Shown: positions 7,943-18,144, counted from the first letter of the stretch. The stretch: 25,998 bases of DNA from Chordibacter sp038110535 (GCA_038110535.1 JAYNJW010000024.1:1-25998), one strand, 5' to 3'. Notes: generated by a model from the sequence alone, not told the origin. Made by a program: numbers and translations.

Positions 7943-8608
7943 TCACAATACCGGGGGATGTGCCTCCCCGCCTACGGCACTCGCAATTGCATCCTTAATT
8001 TTTTTCCCACCGGAAACAATTTCGACCGTCTTGCCCACACAATTGTAATTCCTGAGGGATTCTACAATACAGTCTGCCAAATCTTCACGGGGCAGGTATC
8101 CATGATGGCCCAATTGCTCGGAGACTTCGATTCTGCCCGTCCCCGGTGCATCAAGTAAAGTACCAGGTGCAAGAATGACATGGTCCAACCCAGATGCTCG
8201 CAGGGCTCCGTCAGCCACTCCCTTGGCCCTCAGGTAGTGCTGAATTCGAGGGGATTCACTATTGGGATCTGCTCCGATGGCACTGACCATAAGGAATCTG
8301 CGGACTCCATGTTTCTTGCAGTCCATGATCAAACGTACTGCCGCGTTTTGATCCACATCAATGGTTTTTTCCGGACCGGTATGCCCACCGGAACCCGCAG
8401 TAAAAACGACCGCATCCATGCCGGGCAAAAACTCGGCAATGCCTGATTCAAGATCCCCGATCACGGACGGTAAGCCAAGTGCAGTAAATTTAGTTTGCTG
8501 CCTAGAATCCCTGATTAAAGCAACAGGGGAAAAGTCATGGGCTGCCCACATTTTACCACTCAGTAGCGTGCCCACCTTTCCATTGGCTCCGACAATTAGG
8601 GTTTTCAT
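7943..8608 (-). CDS. NAD(P)-binding NmrA-like / atypical SDR protein
   Basis: This 221-residue protein starts with the Rossmann nucleotide-binding motif TLIVGANGKVGTLL (GxxGxxG type). It then shows DAVVFTAGSGG, the segment VRRFLMVSAIGAD and an ILAPGTLLDAPGTGRIEV strand. This layout matches the short atypical SDR group (SDR_a5/NAD(P)H-binding, YwnB- and YtfG-like), which includes quinone reductases and redox-sensing regulators. The classical YxxxK catalytic pair is replaced by the HYLRAKGVADGALRAS region, common in this group. The substrate cannot be read from the sequence. It is transcribed divergently from gltX, with 82 bases in between, and ends upstream of the carB hairpin. Confidence 0.85.
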   Translation of the reverse strand: MKTLIVGANGKVGTLLSGKMWAAHDFSPVALIRDSRQQTKFTALGLPSVIGDLESGIAEFLPGMDAVVFTAGSGGHTGPEKTIDVDQNAAVRLIMDCKKHGVRRFLMVSAIGADPNSESPRIQHYLRAKGVADGALRASGLDHVILAPGTLLDAPGTGRIEVSEQLGHHGYLPREDLADCIVESLRNYNCVGKTVEIVSGGKKIKDAIASAVGGEAHPPVL

Positions 8609-8673
8609 ACTTAATCTTGGTTACAAGAATGCTCAAAACGAGGCAAGGAATGACTGAATTTTATCGTCCTTAC

Positions 8674-8679
8674 AGGAGG
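8674..8679 (+). promoter_or_regulatory. strong Shine-Dalgarno for gltX
   Basis: AGGAGG lies 11 bases before the ATG at 8691. It favours this start over the in-frame Met at residue 9, and it is unusually strong compared with most genes in the window. Confidence 0.7.
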
Positions 8680-8690
8680 AATCATTAAAG

Positions 8691-10223
8691 ATGATGCAGA
8701 ATTTCGATTTGATTATGACCGCTCCCGTCCGTACCCGTATCGCTCCATCTCCCACCGGAGCCCCTCACTTGGGCACTGCCTATATGGCTTTGTTCAACCT
8801 TGCTTTTGCCCGCAAACATGAAGGGCGGTTCATATTACGGATTGAGGACACCGACCGTCAGCGTTCCTCTCTCGAATCTGAGCAGGCAATTTTTGATGCC
8901 TTACACTGGACCGGTATCCAATGGGATGAGGGACCGGACTGTGGCGGAGATCATGGGCCCTACCGCCAAAGCGAGCGGCTTGATCTTTATGAGAAGGAAA
9001 TTGAGCGACTGCTTGAGAAAGGTCATGCCTATCGCTGTTTCTGTTCCGCCGAACGGCTTAATGAATTGCGGGTAAATCAGATGGCCAACAAGGAGACTCC
9101 GCGCTACGATGGTCACTGCCTTTCTTTAAACTCTGAAGAATCTGCTCAAAGAGCCGAGGATGAGCCTTTTGTGGTGCGGATGAAAATTCCCGAATCTGGA
9201 AAATGTACCTTTACCGATGAGTTACGCGGAGAAATTACCATTGAATGGGCTCAAATCGATCACCAAGTGATTCGAAAAACAGATGGGTTCCCCACCTACC
9301 ACCTCGCCAATGTGGTGGACGACCATCATATGAAAATCAGCCATGTGATCCGCGGAGAGGAATGGATAAGCAGCACCCCCAAACATGTACTCTTGTACCA
9401 ATATTTCGGATGGGATCGCCCAAATTTTGCCCACCTGCCACTCCTCCGCAATCCCGATAAGTCCAAACTATCCAAGCGGAAGAATCCCACCGGTATTTTT
9501 TATTTCCGGGATGCTGGCTACTTACCTGAGGCTCTAATTAATTACCTCGGAATGATGGGCTACACCCTGCCCGATCAGCGGGAGATTTTCTCGCTCGGTG
9601 AATTATCAGATTCATTCGATCTTACCAGAATTAGCCTGGGCGGACCCATTTTCGATCTCGCTAAGTTAAAGTGGCTCAATGGTCGCTACCTCAGGGAAAA
9701 GCTTCAGCCCGAAGAAGTGGTTGAGCGTTTACAAGCATGGAAAGCAAATCCTGATTTTCTAGGAAAGATCATGCCCCTAGCCTTGCAAAGACTGGAGACC
9801 TTTTCCGATTTTTTCCCGCTCGCCCAGTTCTTGCTTTCTGAGCAACCCGATTATGATGTGGATGCACTCACTGGGAAACTGCAACCGGATCAGCCCGCTA
9901 AATTGCTCAAAATCGCAGAGTGGGAACTGGAAAAGGCATCTCCCTGGGACCGTCATACCCTCTCCTCAATCTTTCAAAAAATAGCCGAAACCGAGGAGAT
10001 GAAACTTAAACAGTTGATGCCCCTCTTTTTTGTGGCGATGAGTGGAACCCCTGTTTCTCTTCCCCTTTTTGATGGATTGACCCTGCTTGGCCCCGATCTC
10101 ACCCGGATGCGATTACGCCTTGCATTGGAAGTTCTGGGTGAGTCAGGCAATGGACTGAGCAAGAAGGGATTGAAGTCTTTGGAAAAAGACTACGCATCCC
10201 GCTACGGCAACCGCATCGATTAG
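8691..10223 (+). CDS. gltX: glutamate--tRNA ligase
   Basis: GltX charges tRNA-Glu with glutamate in the cytoplasm. The 510 residues show a class I synthetase: the HIGH-type motif HLGT at residues 26-29 after TRIAPSPTGAP, the segment FILRIEDTDRQRSS, and the KMSKS-type motif KLSKRKNPTG near residue 263. Downstream is the helical anticodon-binding part. The start is chosen from the AGGAGG site; a later Met at residue 9 would also keep all motifs. The gene is 27 bases upstream of glnS on the same strand. Because a separate GlnRS is present, this enzyme is expected to be discriminating for tRNA-Glu, but that is inference. Confidence 0.96.
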   Translation: MMQNFDLIMTAPVRTRIAPSPTGAPHLGTAYMALFNLAFARKHEGRFILRIEDTDRQRSSLESEQAIFDALHWTGIQWDEGPDCGGDHGPYRQSERLDLYEKEIERLLEKGHAYRCFCSAERLNELRVNQMANKETPRYDGHCLSLNSEESAQRAEDEPFVVRMKIPESGKCTFTDELRGEITIEWAQIDHQVIRKTDGFPTYHLANVVDDHHMKISHVIRGEEWISSTPKHVLLYQYFGWDRPNFAHLPLLRNPDKSKLSKRKNPTGIFYFRDAGYLPEALINYLGMMGYTLPDQREIFSLGELSDSFDLTRISLGGPIFDLAKLKWLNGRYLREKLQPEEVVERLQAWKANPDFLGKIMPLALQRLETFSDFFPLAQFLLSEQPDYDVDALTGKLQPDQPAKLLKIAEWELEKASPWDRHTLSSIFQKIAETEEMKLKQLMPLFFVAMSGTPVSLPLFDGLTLLGPDLTRMRLRLALEVLGESGNGLSKKGLKSLEKDYASRYGNRID

Positions 10224-10250
10224 ACTTCCCGAATTAAAAAATTTTCTTTC

Positions 10251-11936
<1,686 letters not shown>

Positions 11937-11997
11937 ATCATTCCTTAAGCCCAAATATTCCCCTTTTATTCGGGCTTGCCATGCATGATCCATTTGC

Positions 11998-12011
11998 AAT
12001 GATGCATCATT
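11998..12011. promoter_or_regulatory. perfect 14-bp palindrome upstream of the MFS gene, candidate operator
   Basis: AATGATGCATCATT is a perfect inverted repeat, 47 bases upstream of the MFS start codon and adjoining the weak -35-like element. The symmetry and position fit an operator for a dimeric regulator of the transporter-dehydrogenase pair. No regulator gene is nearby and I saw no second copy in the window by eye. Confidence 0.4.
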
Positions 12012-12039
12012 AGCTACCCTTGTTAATTACTACTATAAA
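12011..12039 (+). promoter_or_regulatory. weak promoter candidate for the MFS gene
   Basis: TATAAA at 12034-12039 is a good -10 element. The position 17 bases upstream holds TAGCTA, matching only three of six -35 bases, so activation by a factor binding at the adjoining palindrome would make sense. This is inference by eye. Confidence 0.3.
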
Positions 12040-12057
12040 CCAGCCCATAAATAAACT

Positions 12058-13551
12058 ATGAGTAATCAAGAATCAGAACCAGATATGAAATTATTCTGGG
12101 GGTGTTTCATCGCCCTCATTGCCACTGCATTTGGATTTATTGTCCGTGCACAAATAATCGGTGAATGGGGGGCTGAATTCAACCTCTCCAAGACTCAACA
12201 GGGAGAAATCTTTGGTGTCGGTCTATGGCCATTCGCCATCAGCATTGTTATCTTCAGTCTGATCATCGACAAGATCGGTTACAAGGTGGCGATGATCTTT
12301 GGCTTTGTCTGTCATGTTGTTTCCTTTTACATGACTTACACCGCCACTGGTTATGATTCCCTCTATTGGGCAACCTTTATTGTGGCTCTTGGAAATGGTA
12401 CCGTTGAGGCATATATCAACCCAGTGGCTGCTACTATGTTCAACAAAGACAAGACCAAGTGGTTAAACATCCTGCATGCTGGATGGCCCGGCGGGCTGGT
12501 CCTCGGTGGTATTCTTGCCATCGGATTGGGCTCGGCAGACTGGCAGACCAAGGTCGGACTGATCCTTATTCCAACCATCATTTATTTCGTCATGCTTATC
12601 AAATGTGAGTTTCCCGAGAACGAGCGAGTGGCTGCCGGTGTTACCTATAAGGATATGCTCAAGGAAATTGGTGCCCTGGGTGCCTTGATCATTTCCGCAT
12701 TGATCGTTTGGGAACTTGGTCGAGTCTTTGGATGGACGGACAATATGAAGTACGGGATTGTTGCCGTAGTAACTGTTGGATCGTTCCTTTATTTAAAATC
12801 TCTAGGTCGTCCCCTCTTTGTATTCCTCCTTTTAATTATGATTCCTCTGGCTACTACCGAGCTGGGCACGGATAGCTGGATTACTCCTCTGATGCAATCA
12901 GTTATGGGTGACAATGGTGCATGGGTATTGGTTTACACCTCTGCCATTATGGCCCTTCTACGCTTTTATGCTGGTCCCATTGTGCATAAACTTTCCCCTC
13001 TCGGATTGCTTGCCCTTTCCAGTGCGATTGCCTGCATCGGTCTGGTTGCACTGTCAGGTGCTACCGGAGCTGCCATGATCTTCGCCGCTGCCACCCTCTA
13101 TGCATTCGGCAAGACCTTCTTTTGGCCAACCATGCTTGGTGTGGTCTCGGAACAGTTCCCCAAGGGAGGTGCTCTTTCGCTAAACGCTATGGGCGGAGTG
13201 GGTATGCTCGGAGTCGGTGTAGTAGGTGCTCAATTTCTTGGTTTATTCCAGGATCAGACCACTGAAAAATTACTCGCTGCTGAACAGCCTGCCATCCATG
13301 CAAAAGTTGTTGAGGACAAGCAGGGGGTTTTTGGTGCCTACAAAGCAGTAAGCCCTGAGAAAAAAGCTACCTTGGATGAAAAAGAGACTGCTGCCCTTGG
13401 TGCAATCGAAGCTGCCGCTCCGCAAGCCACCCTTAAAACCACTGCCCTTTTTCCCGCTGTCATGCTTGCATGCTACCTCTTGATTATTTTCTACTTCAAG
13501 GGTCGCGGCGGATACAAACCGGTGGATATTTTAGAAGAAAGCAAATCCTGA
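12058..13551 (+). CDS. MFS transporter, probably sugar or sugar-derivative uptake
   Basis: This 497-residue protein is an integral inner-membrane carrier with about 12 hydrophobic segments. The first helix begins near FWGCFIALIATAFGFI, and the segment LNILHAGWPGGLVLGG after helix 4 resembles FucP-like members. An unusual polar loop of about 60 residues (roughly 400-460), rich in Ala, Glu and Lys, separates the last two helices; comparable loops occur in some Verrucomicrobiota and Planctomycetota carriers. The downstream Gfo/Idh/MocA dehydrogenase, 53 bases away on the same strand, points to a sugar or polyol substrate, but the ligand cannot be read from sequence. No Shine-Dalgarno is visible before the ATG. 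Confidence 0.88.
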   Translation: MSNQESEPDMKLFWGCFIALIATAFGFIVRAQIIGEWGAEFNLSKTQQGEIFGVGLWPFAISIVIFSLIIDKIGYKVAMIFGFVCHVVSFYMTYTATGYDSLYWATFIVALGNGTVEAYINPVAATMFNKDKTKWLNILHAGWPGGLVLGGILAIGLGSADWQTKVGLILIPTIIYFVMLIKCEFPENERVAAGVTYKDMLKEIGALGALIISALIVWELGRVFGWTDNMKYGIVAVVTVGSFLYLKSLGRPLFVFLLLIMIPLATTELGTDSWITPLMQSVMGDNGAWVLVYTSAIMALLRFYAGPIVHKLSPLGLLALSSAIACIGLVALSGATGAAMIFAAATLYAFGKTFFWPTMLGVVSEQFPKGGALSLNAMGGVGMLGVGVVGAQFLGLFQDQTTEKLLAAEQPAIHAKVVEDKQGVFGAYKAVSPEKKATLDEKETAALGAIEAAAPQATLKTTALFPAVMLACYLLIIFYFKGRGGYKPVDILEESKS

Positions 13552-13604
13552 GGACCGGAATTTCTAGCGGTTTCCTCCCAACCCCATAAAACCTACTCAG
13601 AAAT

Positions 13605-14783
13605 ATGGCTAAGAAAAAACCCCTGCGCATCGGACTGATTGGATATGGCTTCATGGGCCGTACCCACTCCAACGCATTCCGTAAGGTACCCAACTTCTTT
13701 CCGGAGTTGAAGTACGAACCCCAACTTGCTGCTGTTTGTGCCCGTAATAAAGATCGGGCGGAAGCATTCGCAGATCAATGGGGATACGAGTCTGTGGAGA
13801 CCGATTGGAAGAAGTTGATCGCCCGTGATGACATCGATGTGATCGATATCGCTGCTCCCAATAATGTTCATTACGAAATCGCTATCGCAGCTGCCCGTGC
13901 TGGTAAGGGCATCCTGTGTGAAAAACCCCTTGCTCTCAATTGCAAGGAAGGTGAGGAAATGGTACGCGAAGTGGAAAAAGCCGGGGTTGCCAACATGGTG
14001 TGGTACAATTACCGCCGCATTCCTGCCGTCACCATGGCGAAGGAAATGATTGATGAAGGCCGCTTGGGTAAGATCTATCACTACCGTTCCAACTTTCTTC
14101 AGGACTGGACCATCAGCACAGACCTCCCCCAGGGTGGAGAAGGCTTATGGCGTCTGGATGCCAAGGTAGCTGGAAGTGGAGTGACGGGTGACTTGCTTGC
14201 TCACTGTATCGACACCGCTATCTGGTTGAACGGTCCGATCGTGGAAGTAAGTGCCATGACCGAAACCTTCATCAAGGAGCGTGTTCACACTGCCACAGGC
14301 AAGAAGCAAAAGGTAACCATTGATGATGCCTGTGCTTTTCTTGCCAAGTTTGCCAATGGTTCTCTTGCTATCTTTGAGTCCACCCGCTATGCCCGTGGAC
14401 ACAAGGCCCTCTACACCTTCGAAATCAATGGTGCGGACGGTTCCCTCTTCTGGGACTTGCATGATCTTCACCGTCTCGATTACTTCGAGTACGACAAGGA
14501 AGATGCCAAGACCCGTGGCTGGCGCTCCATTCACGTCACCGATGGTGGCGAACACCCCTACATGGACAAATGGTGGGTACCAGGTCTTAACATCGGATAC
14601 GAGCACAGCTTCATCAATCAGTTCGCTGATTTCGTCGCTGGCTACGGTTCGAAAAAGAAACGCCCCCTTCGTCCCGACTTCCGTGACGCGTTGGAAACCC
14701 AGTATATCTGCGAAGCCGTACTGGATTCCGCCAAGTCCGGCCGCTGGAAAAAAGTGGGCAAGATCAAATCCAAGGCGAAATAA
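13605..14783 (+). CDS. Gfo/Idh/MocA family oxidoreductase
   Basis: This 392-residue NAD(P)-dependent sugar dehydrogenase has an N-terminal Rossmann fold (IGLIGYGFMGRTHSNAF) and the family EKP motif in ILCEKPLAL that holds the active-site Lys. The C-terminal substrate domain shows NYRRIPAVTMAKEMID, then YRSNFLQDW and GVTGDLLAHCIDTAIWL with the conserved Asp and His. There is no signal peptide, so it acts in the cytoplasm. The NYRR...LQDW...GDLLAH pattern resembles levoglucosan dehydrogenase-like and inositol dehydrogenase-like members; the exact substrate is an inference. It probably oxidises the compound imported by the MFS protein. A strong terminator follows. Confidence 0.92.
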   Translation: MAKKKPLRIGLIGYGFMGRTHSNAFRKVPNFFPELKYEPQLAAVCARNKDRAEAFADQWGYESVETDWKKLIARDDIDVIDIAAPNNVHYEIAIAAARAGKGILCEKPLALNCKEGEEMVREVEKAGVANMVWYNYRRIPAVTMAKEMIDEGRLGKIYHYRSNFLQDWTISTDLPQGGEGLWRLDAKVAGSGVTGDLLAHCIDTAIWLNGPIVEVSAMTETFIKERVHTATGKKQKVTIDDACAFLAKFANGSLAIFESTRYARGHKALYTFEINGADGSLFWDLHDLHRLDYFEYDKEDAKTRGWRSIHVTDGGEHPYMDKWWVPGLNIGYEHSFINQFADFVAGYGSKKKRPLRPDFRDALETQYICEAVLDSAKSGRWKKVGKIKSKAK

Positions 14784-14811
14784 GCCTAGGCCAGATCAGC
14801 TTAATTTAATC

Positions 14812-14842
14812 AAAAAGCCCGGTCAATCGACCGGGCTTTTTT
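14812..14842. terminator. bidirectional intrinsic terminator
   Basis: GCCCGGTC (14817-14824), an AATC loop and GACCGGGC (14829-14836) form a perfect eight-pair stem, flanked by AAAAA on the left and TTTTTT on the right. It lies between convergent genes (dehydrogenase on plus, sufT on minus) and can end transcription from both sides. Confidence 0.93.
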
Positions 14843-14882
14843 GTGCTCAAATAAAATTTGGAATTGGTTGTTTACGTGGAAC

Positions 14883-15428
14883 TTATTCCAAGCCCAACAC
14901 CTTCTTACCTTCTTCCGAAATCATTCGTGGATTCCAGGGAGGATCCCAGACGATGTCCACTTCGGCAGATTCGACGGAAGGAAGACGAAGGATGCGTTGC
15001 TTGGCATCATCCGCGATCACAGGACCCATTCCACAGCCCTGAGCGGTCAGGGTCATTTTTACAAAGATCTGTTTACCATCATTCCCCTCTTCGACTCGAA
15101 GGTCATAAATCAATCCAAGATCGACGATATTGACCGGAATTTCGGGGTCATAACATCCACGCATTGCATCCCATACTTTCTCCTCGCTGAAGGGACCTTG
15201 ATCCTCAGCTTCTTCCTTCTCCTTGAGAACCTCCTGCTTGATTTCTTCACCAAGGGCATCGAGTTCGGATTCTCCAACCCGGTACATTCCGGCATTGTCC
15301 CGCAAAGTGACTGAGCCTCCGAGGGACTGGGCAATTGCATAAGCAGCCCCTACGGGCAAGGTTATCTCATCGCCGGCTGGAATCACTGTGGCGGCGCAGG
15401 AACGGACAAGCGTTACTTCCTTATTCAT
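14883..15428 (-). CDS. sufT: SufT-type Fe-S cluster assembly protein (MIP18/DUF59 domain)
   Basis: SufT is a maturation factor for Fe-S proteins. From the ATG at 15428 the product is 181 residues; a TTG five codons upstream is the only earlier start and is less likely. The N-terminal part (VTLVRSCAATVIPAGDEITLP, then AQSLGGSVTLRDN) is the SufT-specific extension. From about residue 90 a MIP18/PaaD-like domain follows, with CYDPEIPVNIVDLGLIYDL, the conserved Cys in TLTAQGCGMGP, and WDPPWNPRMISEEGKKVLG. It lies 18 bases downstream of sppA on the same strand, so it is probably co-transcribed. No other suf or isc genes are in the window. Confidence 0.9.
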   Translation of the reverse strand: MNKEVTLVRSCAATVIPAGDEITLPVGAAYAIAQSLGGSVTLRDNAGMYRVGESELDALGEEIKQEVLKEKEEAEDQGPFSEEKVWDAMRGCYDPEIPVNIVDLGLIYDLRVEEGNDGKQIFVKMTLTAQGCGMGPVIADDAKQRILRLPSVESAEVDIVWDPPWNPRMISEEGKKVLGLE

Positions 15429-15446
15429 AAATTTACGTTGCAAAAG

Positions 15447-17300
15447 TTAAGGTCGAAAACCGAAAGACCCACGATACCAGGAAAGCCAGGAATAGGAGCA
15501 TCGTGGATCGTTCAAGGCTCCAAGTCTTTCATGCAGTTCCTCCCATCCGCTCATCTGAGCAAGCTTGGAGATTCCGGAGAATTGGGAGCCCGCCCTGGAC
15601 TTGGAGCCCGAATCCAGCATCTGGGCAAAATCGTCCATGGGATTGCTCACTTCAGGCATTTCCACCACTTCGTAATCATTCAAATCAGCCAATCCAGCAG
15701 CCCGGTCAATCGCGTCGTACAAGCCGCCCAATTCCTGCACCAAACCAAGCCCATGAGCGTCCTTCCCCATCCATACCCTGCCCTCGGCGCATTGACGCAC
15801 CGCTTCCAGATCAAGGTTTCGACCGTTGGCTACCAATATCAGGAATTTTTCGTAGAGGGATTCGACGTGCCTCTGCAAAACCGTCATTTCCCGATCGTCT
15901 TTGGGCCGGGAAACGCCAAGCAAATCAGCAGACGGATGCGTCTTGATCGAGTCGAAATAGGCTCCAAAACGCTTGCCGAGCTCTTTCAGGTTGGGGAGCA
16001 ATCCAAAGACGCCGATCGATCCGGTGATGGTTTGCTCGTGAGCGAGCAACAGGTCGCAATCCGAAGCGATCCAGTACCCGCCTGAGGCGGCAACCGCCCC
16101 CATGGAGACGACCACTGGAACATCCTCCGCTCTGGCTCGACTGATTTCCCGCAAGATTGCATCCGACCCGGACACACTACCGCCTGGACTGTTTACTCGT
16201 AGAACAATGGCCTTGCATTTTTCGTCGCTCCATGCGGAGCGAATCCGAGAAACGATTTCCGCCCCGCCGACCGTGGAACCATCGTCACCGCCTCCATCCA
16301 TGATCACTCCTTCGACGTAAATCACCGCCACCTCCGGCTTGCGGAAAGGATTGTCCCTTCTTCCCAAGGAATCGCCAGGTTGTGGGCGATCGAGGTAATC
16401 GATCAAGGCAACCTCTTCAAACCAATCTCCGTCTTCATTCAAGGCACCCTTTTCAATAATCAGATCTACGAACTGATCATGAGCGAGAACCTGATCGACC
16501 AAACCCGCTGCAAGCGCATCCGCCGCTTCAAAAAGATAACGATCGGCAAGCGAGGCATTGAGTTCTTTCGCAACAAGATTTCTCCGACCGGCTACAAACT
16601 CCAAATAATTGTTCCAACGCAAACCGAGCAGCCTTTCGATTTGCTCCCGATTTTCCGGGCTGTATCCCGTTGAGGTCAAAGGCTCGACTGCTCCCTTGAA
16701 GCGACCCGTTCGCACGACTTGCATACCAACCCCGTATTCAGCAAAGGTTTCTCCAAGAAAGAGATCCTGGGCAGCCAAACCATTGAGCAGCAAAGTTCCC
16801 GCTGGATCCATGATCAATTCGTCGCAGGCTGCATAAACCAGATAATCCAATTGCGTGGGACTGTGACAGAAACCAATCACAGGCTTTCCGGATTCCTTGA
16901 AGTCGTCCAAGCCGTCGATCATTTCAAGAACCGTGGAATATCCGCATCCGTAATCCTTTGGTTGAAAACCACCCGTTACGAGTATGCCGATGATGCGATT
17001 GTCATCTTTGGCGCGTCGGAAGGCGTCCAAGATTTCAAGCAGGTGCGCTTGAGTGGGCTTCCTCTCCCCGGTCAGGGCTTCTTCCGCGAGATCTTCAAAG
17101 GTTTGTCCGCCGGGACGCTCCGTCAGGTTCATGGTCAAATCCAAAACCAGAAAAGATGATTTATGGATATCCGTTTGGGGAGGTTGTAGAAGAGAGGAGA
17201 AAACCAAACTGAAAAGAACGATGAGAAAAAAGCCCAAAAGAAACATGCTTGCCAACGAGACGGCGAATTTGCGAAGGACGTCCAGGATGAATCTTTTCAT
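15447..17300 (-). CDS. sppA: signal peptide peptidase SppA, 67K type
   Basis: SppA degrades cleaved signal peptides in the inner membrane, facing the periplasm. The 617 residues match the long two-domain form. A single N-terminal membrane anchor spans about residues 12-38. The serine-lysine dyad is visible: K202 in TGRFKGAVEPLTS in the first domain and S406 in GAVAASGGYWIA in the second, very close to the E. coli positions K209 and S409. The second S49 domain also shows LRVNSPGGSVSGSDAI and TGSIGVFG. There is no Shine-Dalgarno before the ATG. sufT follows after 18 bases. The upstream region to 17499 is an AT-rich divergent promoter region. Confidence 0.95.
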   Translation of the reverse strand: MKRFILDVLRKFAVSLASMFLLGFFLIVLFSLVFSSLLQPPQTDIHKSSFLVLDLTMNLTERPGGQTFEDLAEEALTGERKPTQAHLLEILDAFRRAKDDNRIIGILVTGGFQPKDYGCGYSTVLEMIDGLDDFKESGKPVIGFCHSPTQLDYLVYAACDELIMDPAGTLLLNGLAAQDLFLGETFAEYGVGMQVVRTGRFKGAVEPLTSTGYSPENREQIERLLGLRWNNYLEFVAGRRNLVAKELNASLADRYLFEAADALAAGLVDQVLAHDQFVDLIIEKGALNEDGDWFEEVALIDYLDRPQPGDSLGRRDNPFRKPEVAVIYVEGVIMDGGGDDGSTVGGAEIVSRIRSAWSDEKCKAIVLRVNSPGGSVSGSDAILREISRARAEDVPVVVSMGAVAASGGYWIASDCDLLLAHEQTITGSIGVFGLLPNLKELGKRFGAYFDSIKTHPSADLLGVSRPKDDREMTVLQRHVESLYEKFLILVANGRNLDLEAVRQCAEGRVWMGKDAHGLGLVQELGGLYDAIDRAAGLADLNDYEVVEMPEVSNPMDDFAQMLDSGSKSRAGSQFSGISKLAQMSGWEELHERLGALNDPRCSYSWLSWYRGSFGFRP

Positions 17301-17498
17301 TTACCGAGTAAAAGGACAAAAAACACACCCAGAGAGGAAAGGTCGAAGGAATTTTTGCAATGGTATGGAAAAAGCGAATACAATATAAAAAATGAAGCTG
17401 AATTCAAAAGGACAGTATTTTGAATATTTTTCATATAAGCTTTGGCAAATTTTGACTGCTAGCATAAGAATCCCCTTTGCGGAAAGGAATATATATTA
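17301..17498. other. AT-rich divergent intergenic region
   Basis: This 198-base stretch lies between sppA (minus) and the methyltransferase-like gene (plus). It is visibly AT-rich, with several T- and A-runs. I could not fix a convincing -35/-10 pair on either strand by eye, and I see no RNA gene or repeat in it. Confidence 0.5.
17483..17488 (+). promoter_or_regulatory. Shine-Dalgarno for the GTG start at 17499
   Basis: AAAGGA lies 10 bases before GTG at 17499, supporting this non-ATG start. Confidence 0.55.
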
Positions 17499-18137
17499 GT
17501 GTACTTAAGTAATTCCAAAAGGATCAGCAACTTACTCATTCATCTTGCATGCAATCCACACGACTTGTTTTTTTACTTTTCAAAATCTTTGACCAAGTCC
17601 TCTCCTCTTGATCTTGGACTTCCTTGGTGGAGTTTGGGAGCGATCCGCTATTTAGAAAAAAATCATTCAAAATACAATCGAGTTTTCGAATACGGTTCTG
17701 GAGGATCGACAATTTTTCTTGGAAACAATTTTAGAAATGTAAAGACAATCGAACACGATCCGAATTGGTTTGATCAGGTAAATTCTAGGTTAGAAAGTAA
17801 TCAACTAAAATCAGTAAATCTTGGACTTGCCGATATTGATTTGGCATGCATGGATCGTTTCGAGCGATGTCAATATTATCATGCTCTCGACGAGCGGGTA
17901 GATTTGGTGGTCGTAGACGGAGAAGATCAATTTGGCCCTGATTCAACTTGGTCCGCTCGCGTCTCCTGCTTTCTCAGGGCTCAGGAGTTCGTTTCCCTTG
18001 GAGGGTTAATTATTGTGGATGACTCTTGGAGATACCCCGAAATCAAAGAACTTTCCCTTGCAAAGCAGATAAGGGTTTTTCAGGGAATCGGCCCCTGCAG
18101 AAAGGGCATCACCTCGACCGACCTTCACTTTTACTAA
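17499..18137 (+). CDS. class I SAM-dependent methyltransferase-like protein
   Basis: This encodes 212 residues from a GTG start supported by an AAAGGA site. The motif VFEYGSGGSTIFLG (about residues 62-75) is a glycine-rich SAM-binding loop, followed by VKTIEHDPNWFDQV with the acidic residue expected at the end of strand 2. The segments VDLVVVDGEDQFG and LGGLIIVDDSWRYPEI resemble later strands of the Rossmann-like fold. Proteins of this type are often found near cell-surface or glycan genes, but no such genes are adjacent. Substrate is unknown. Codons are markedly AT-rich compared with its neighbours, which may mean transfer. It converges with the EEP gene with only 7 bases between stops and no terminator. 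Confidence 0.75.
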   Translation: MYLSNSKRISNLLIHLACNPHDLFFYFSKSLTKSSPLDLGLPWWSLGAIRYLEKNHSKYNRVFEYGSGGSTIFLGNNFRNVKTIEHDPNWFDQVNSRLESNQLKSVNLGLADIDLACMDRFERCQYYHALDERVDLVVVDGEDQFGPDSTWSARVSCFLRAQEFVSLGGLIIVDDSWRYPEIKELSLAKQIRVFQGIGPCRKGITSTDLHFY

Positions 18138-18144
18138 TGAGACG

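Noticed and set aside
11947..11977. AAGCCC/GGGCTT inverted repeat after glnS as a terminator
   Set aside because: The loop is about 19 bases and no T-tract follows on the plus strand, so an intrinsic terminator is not supported.
15438..16085. 215-codon plus-strand frame antisense to sppA
   Set aside because: It overlaps the catalytic S49 domain of sppA; its translation shows no domain or signal that I can recognise.
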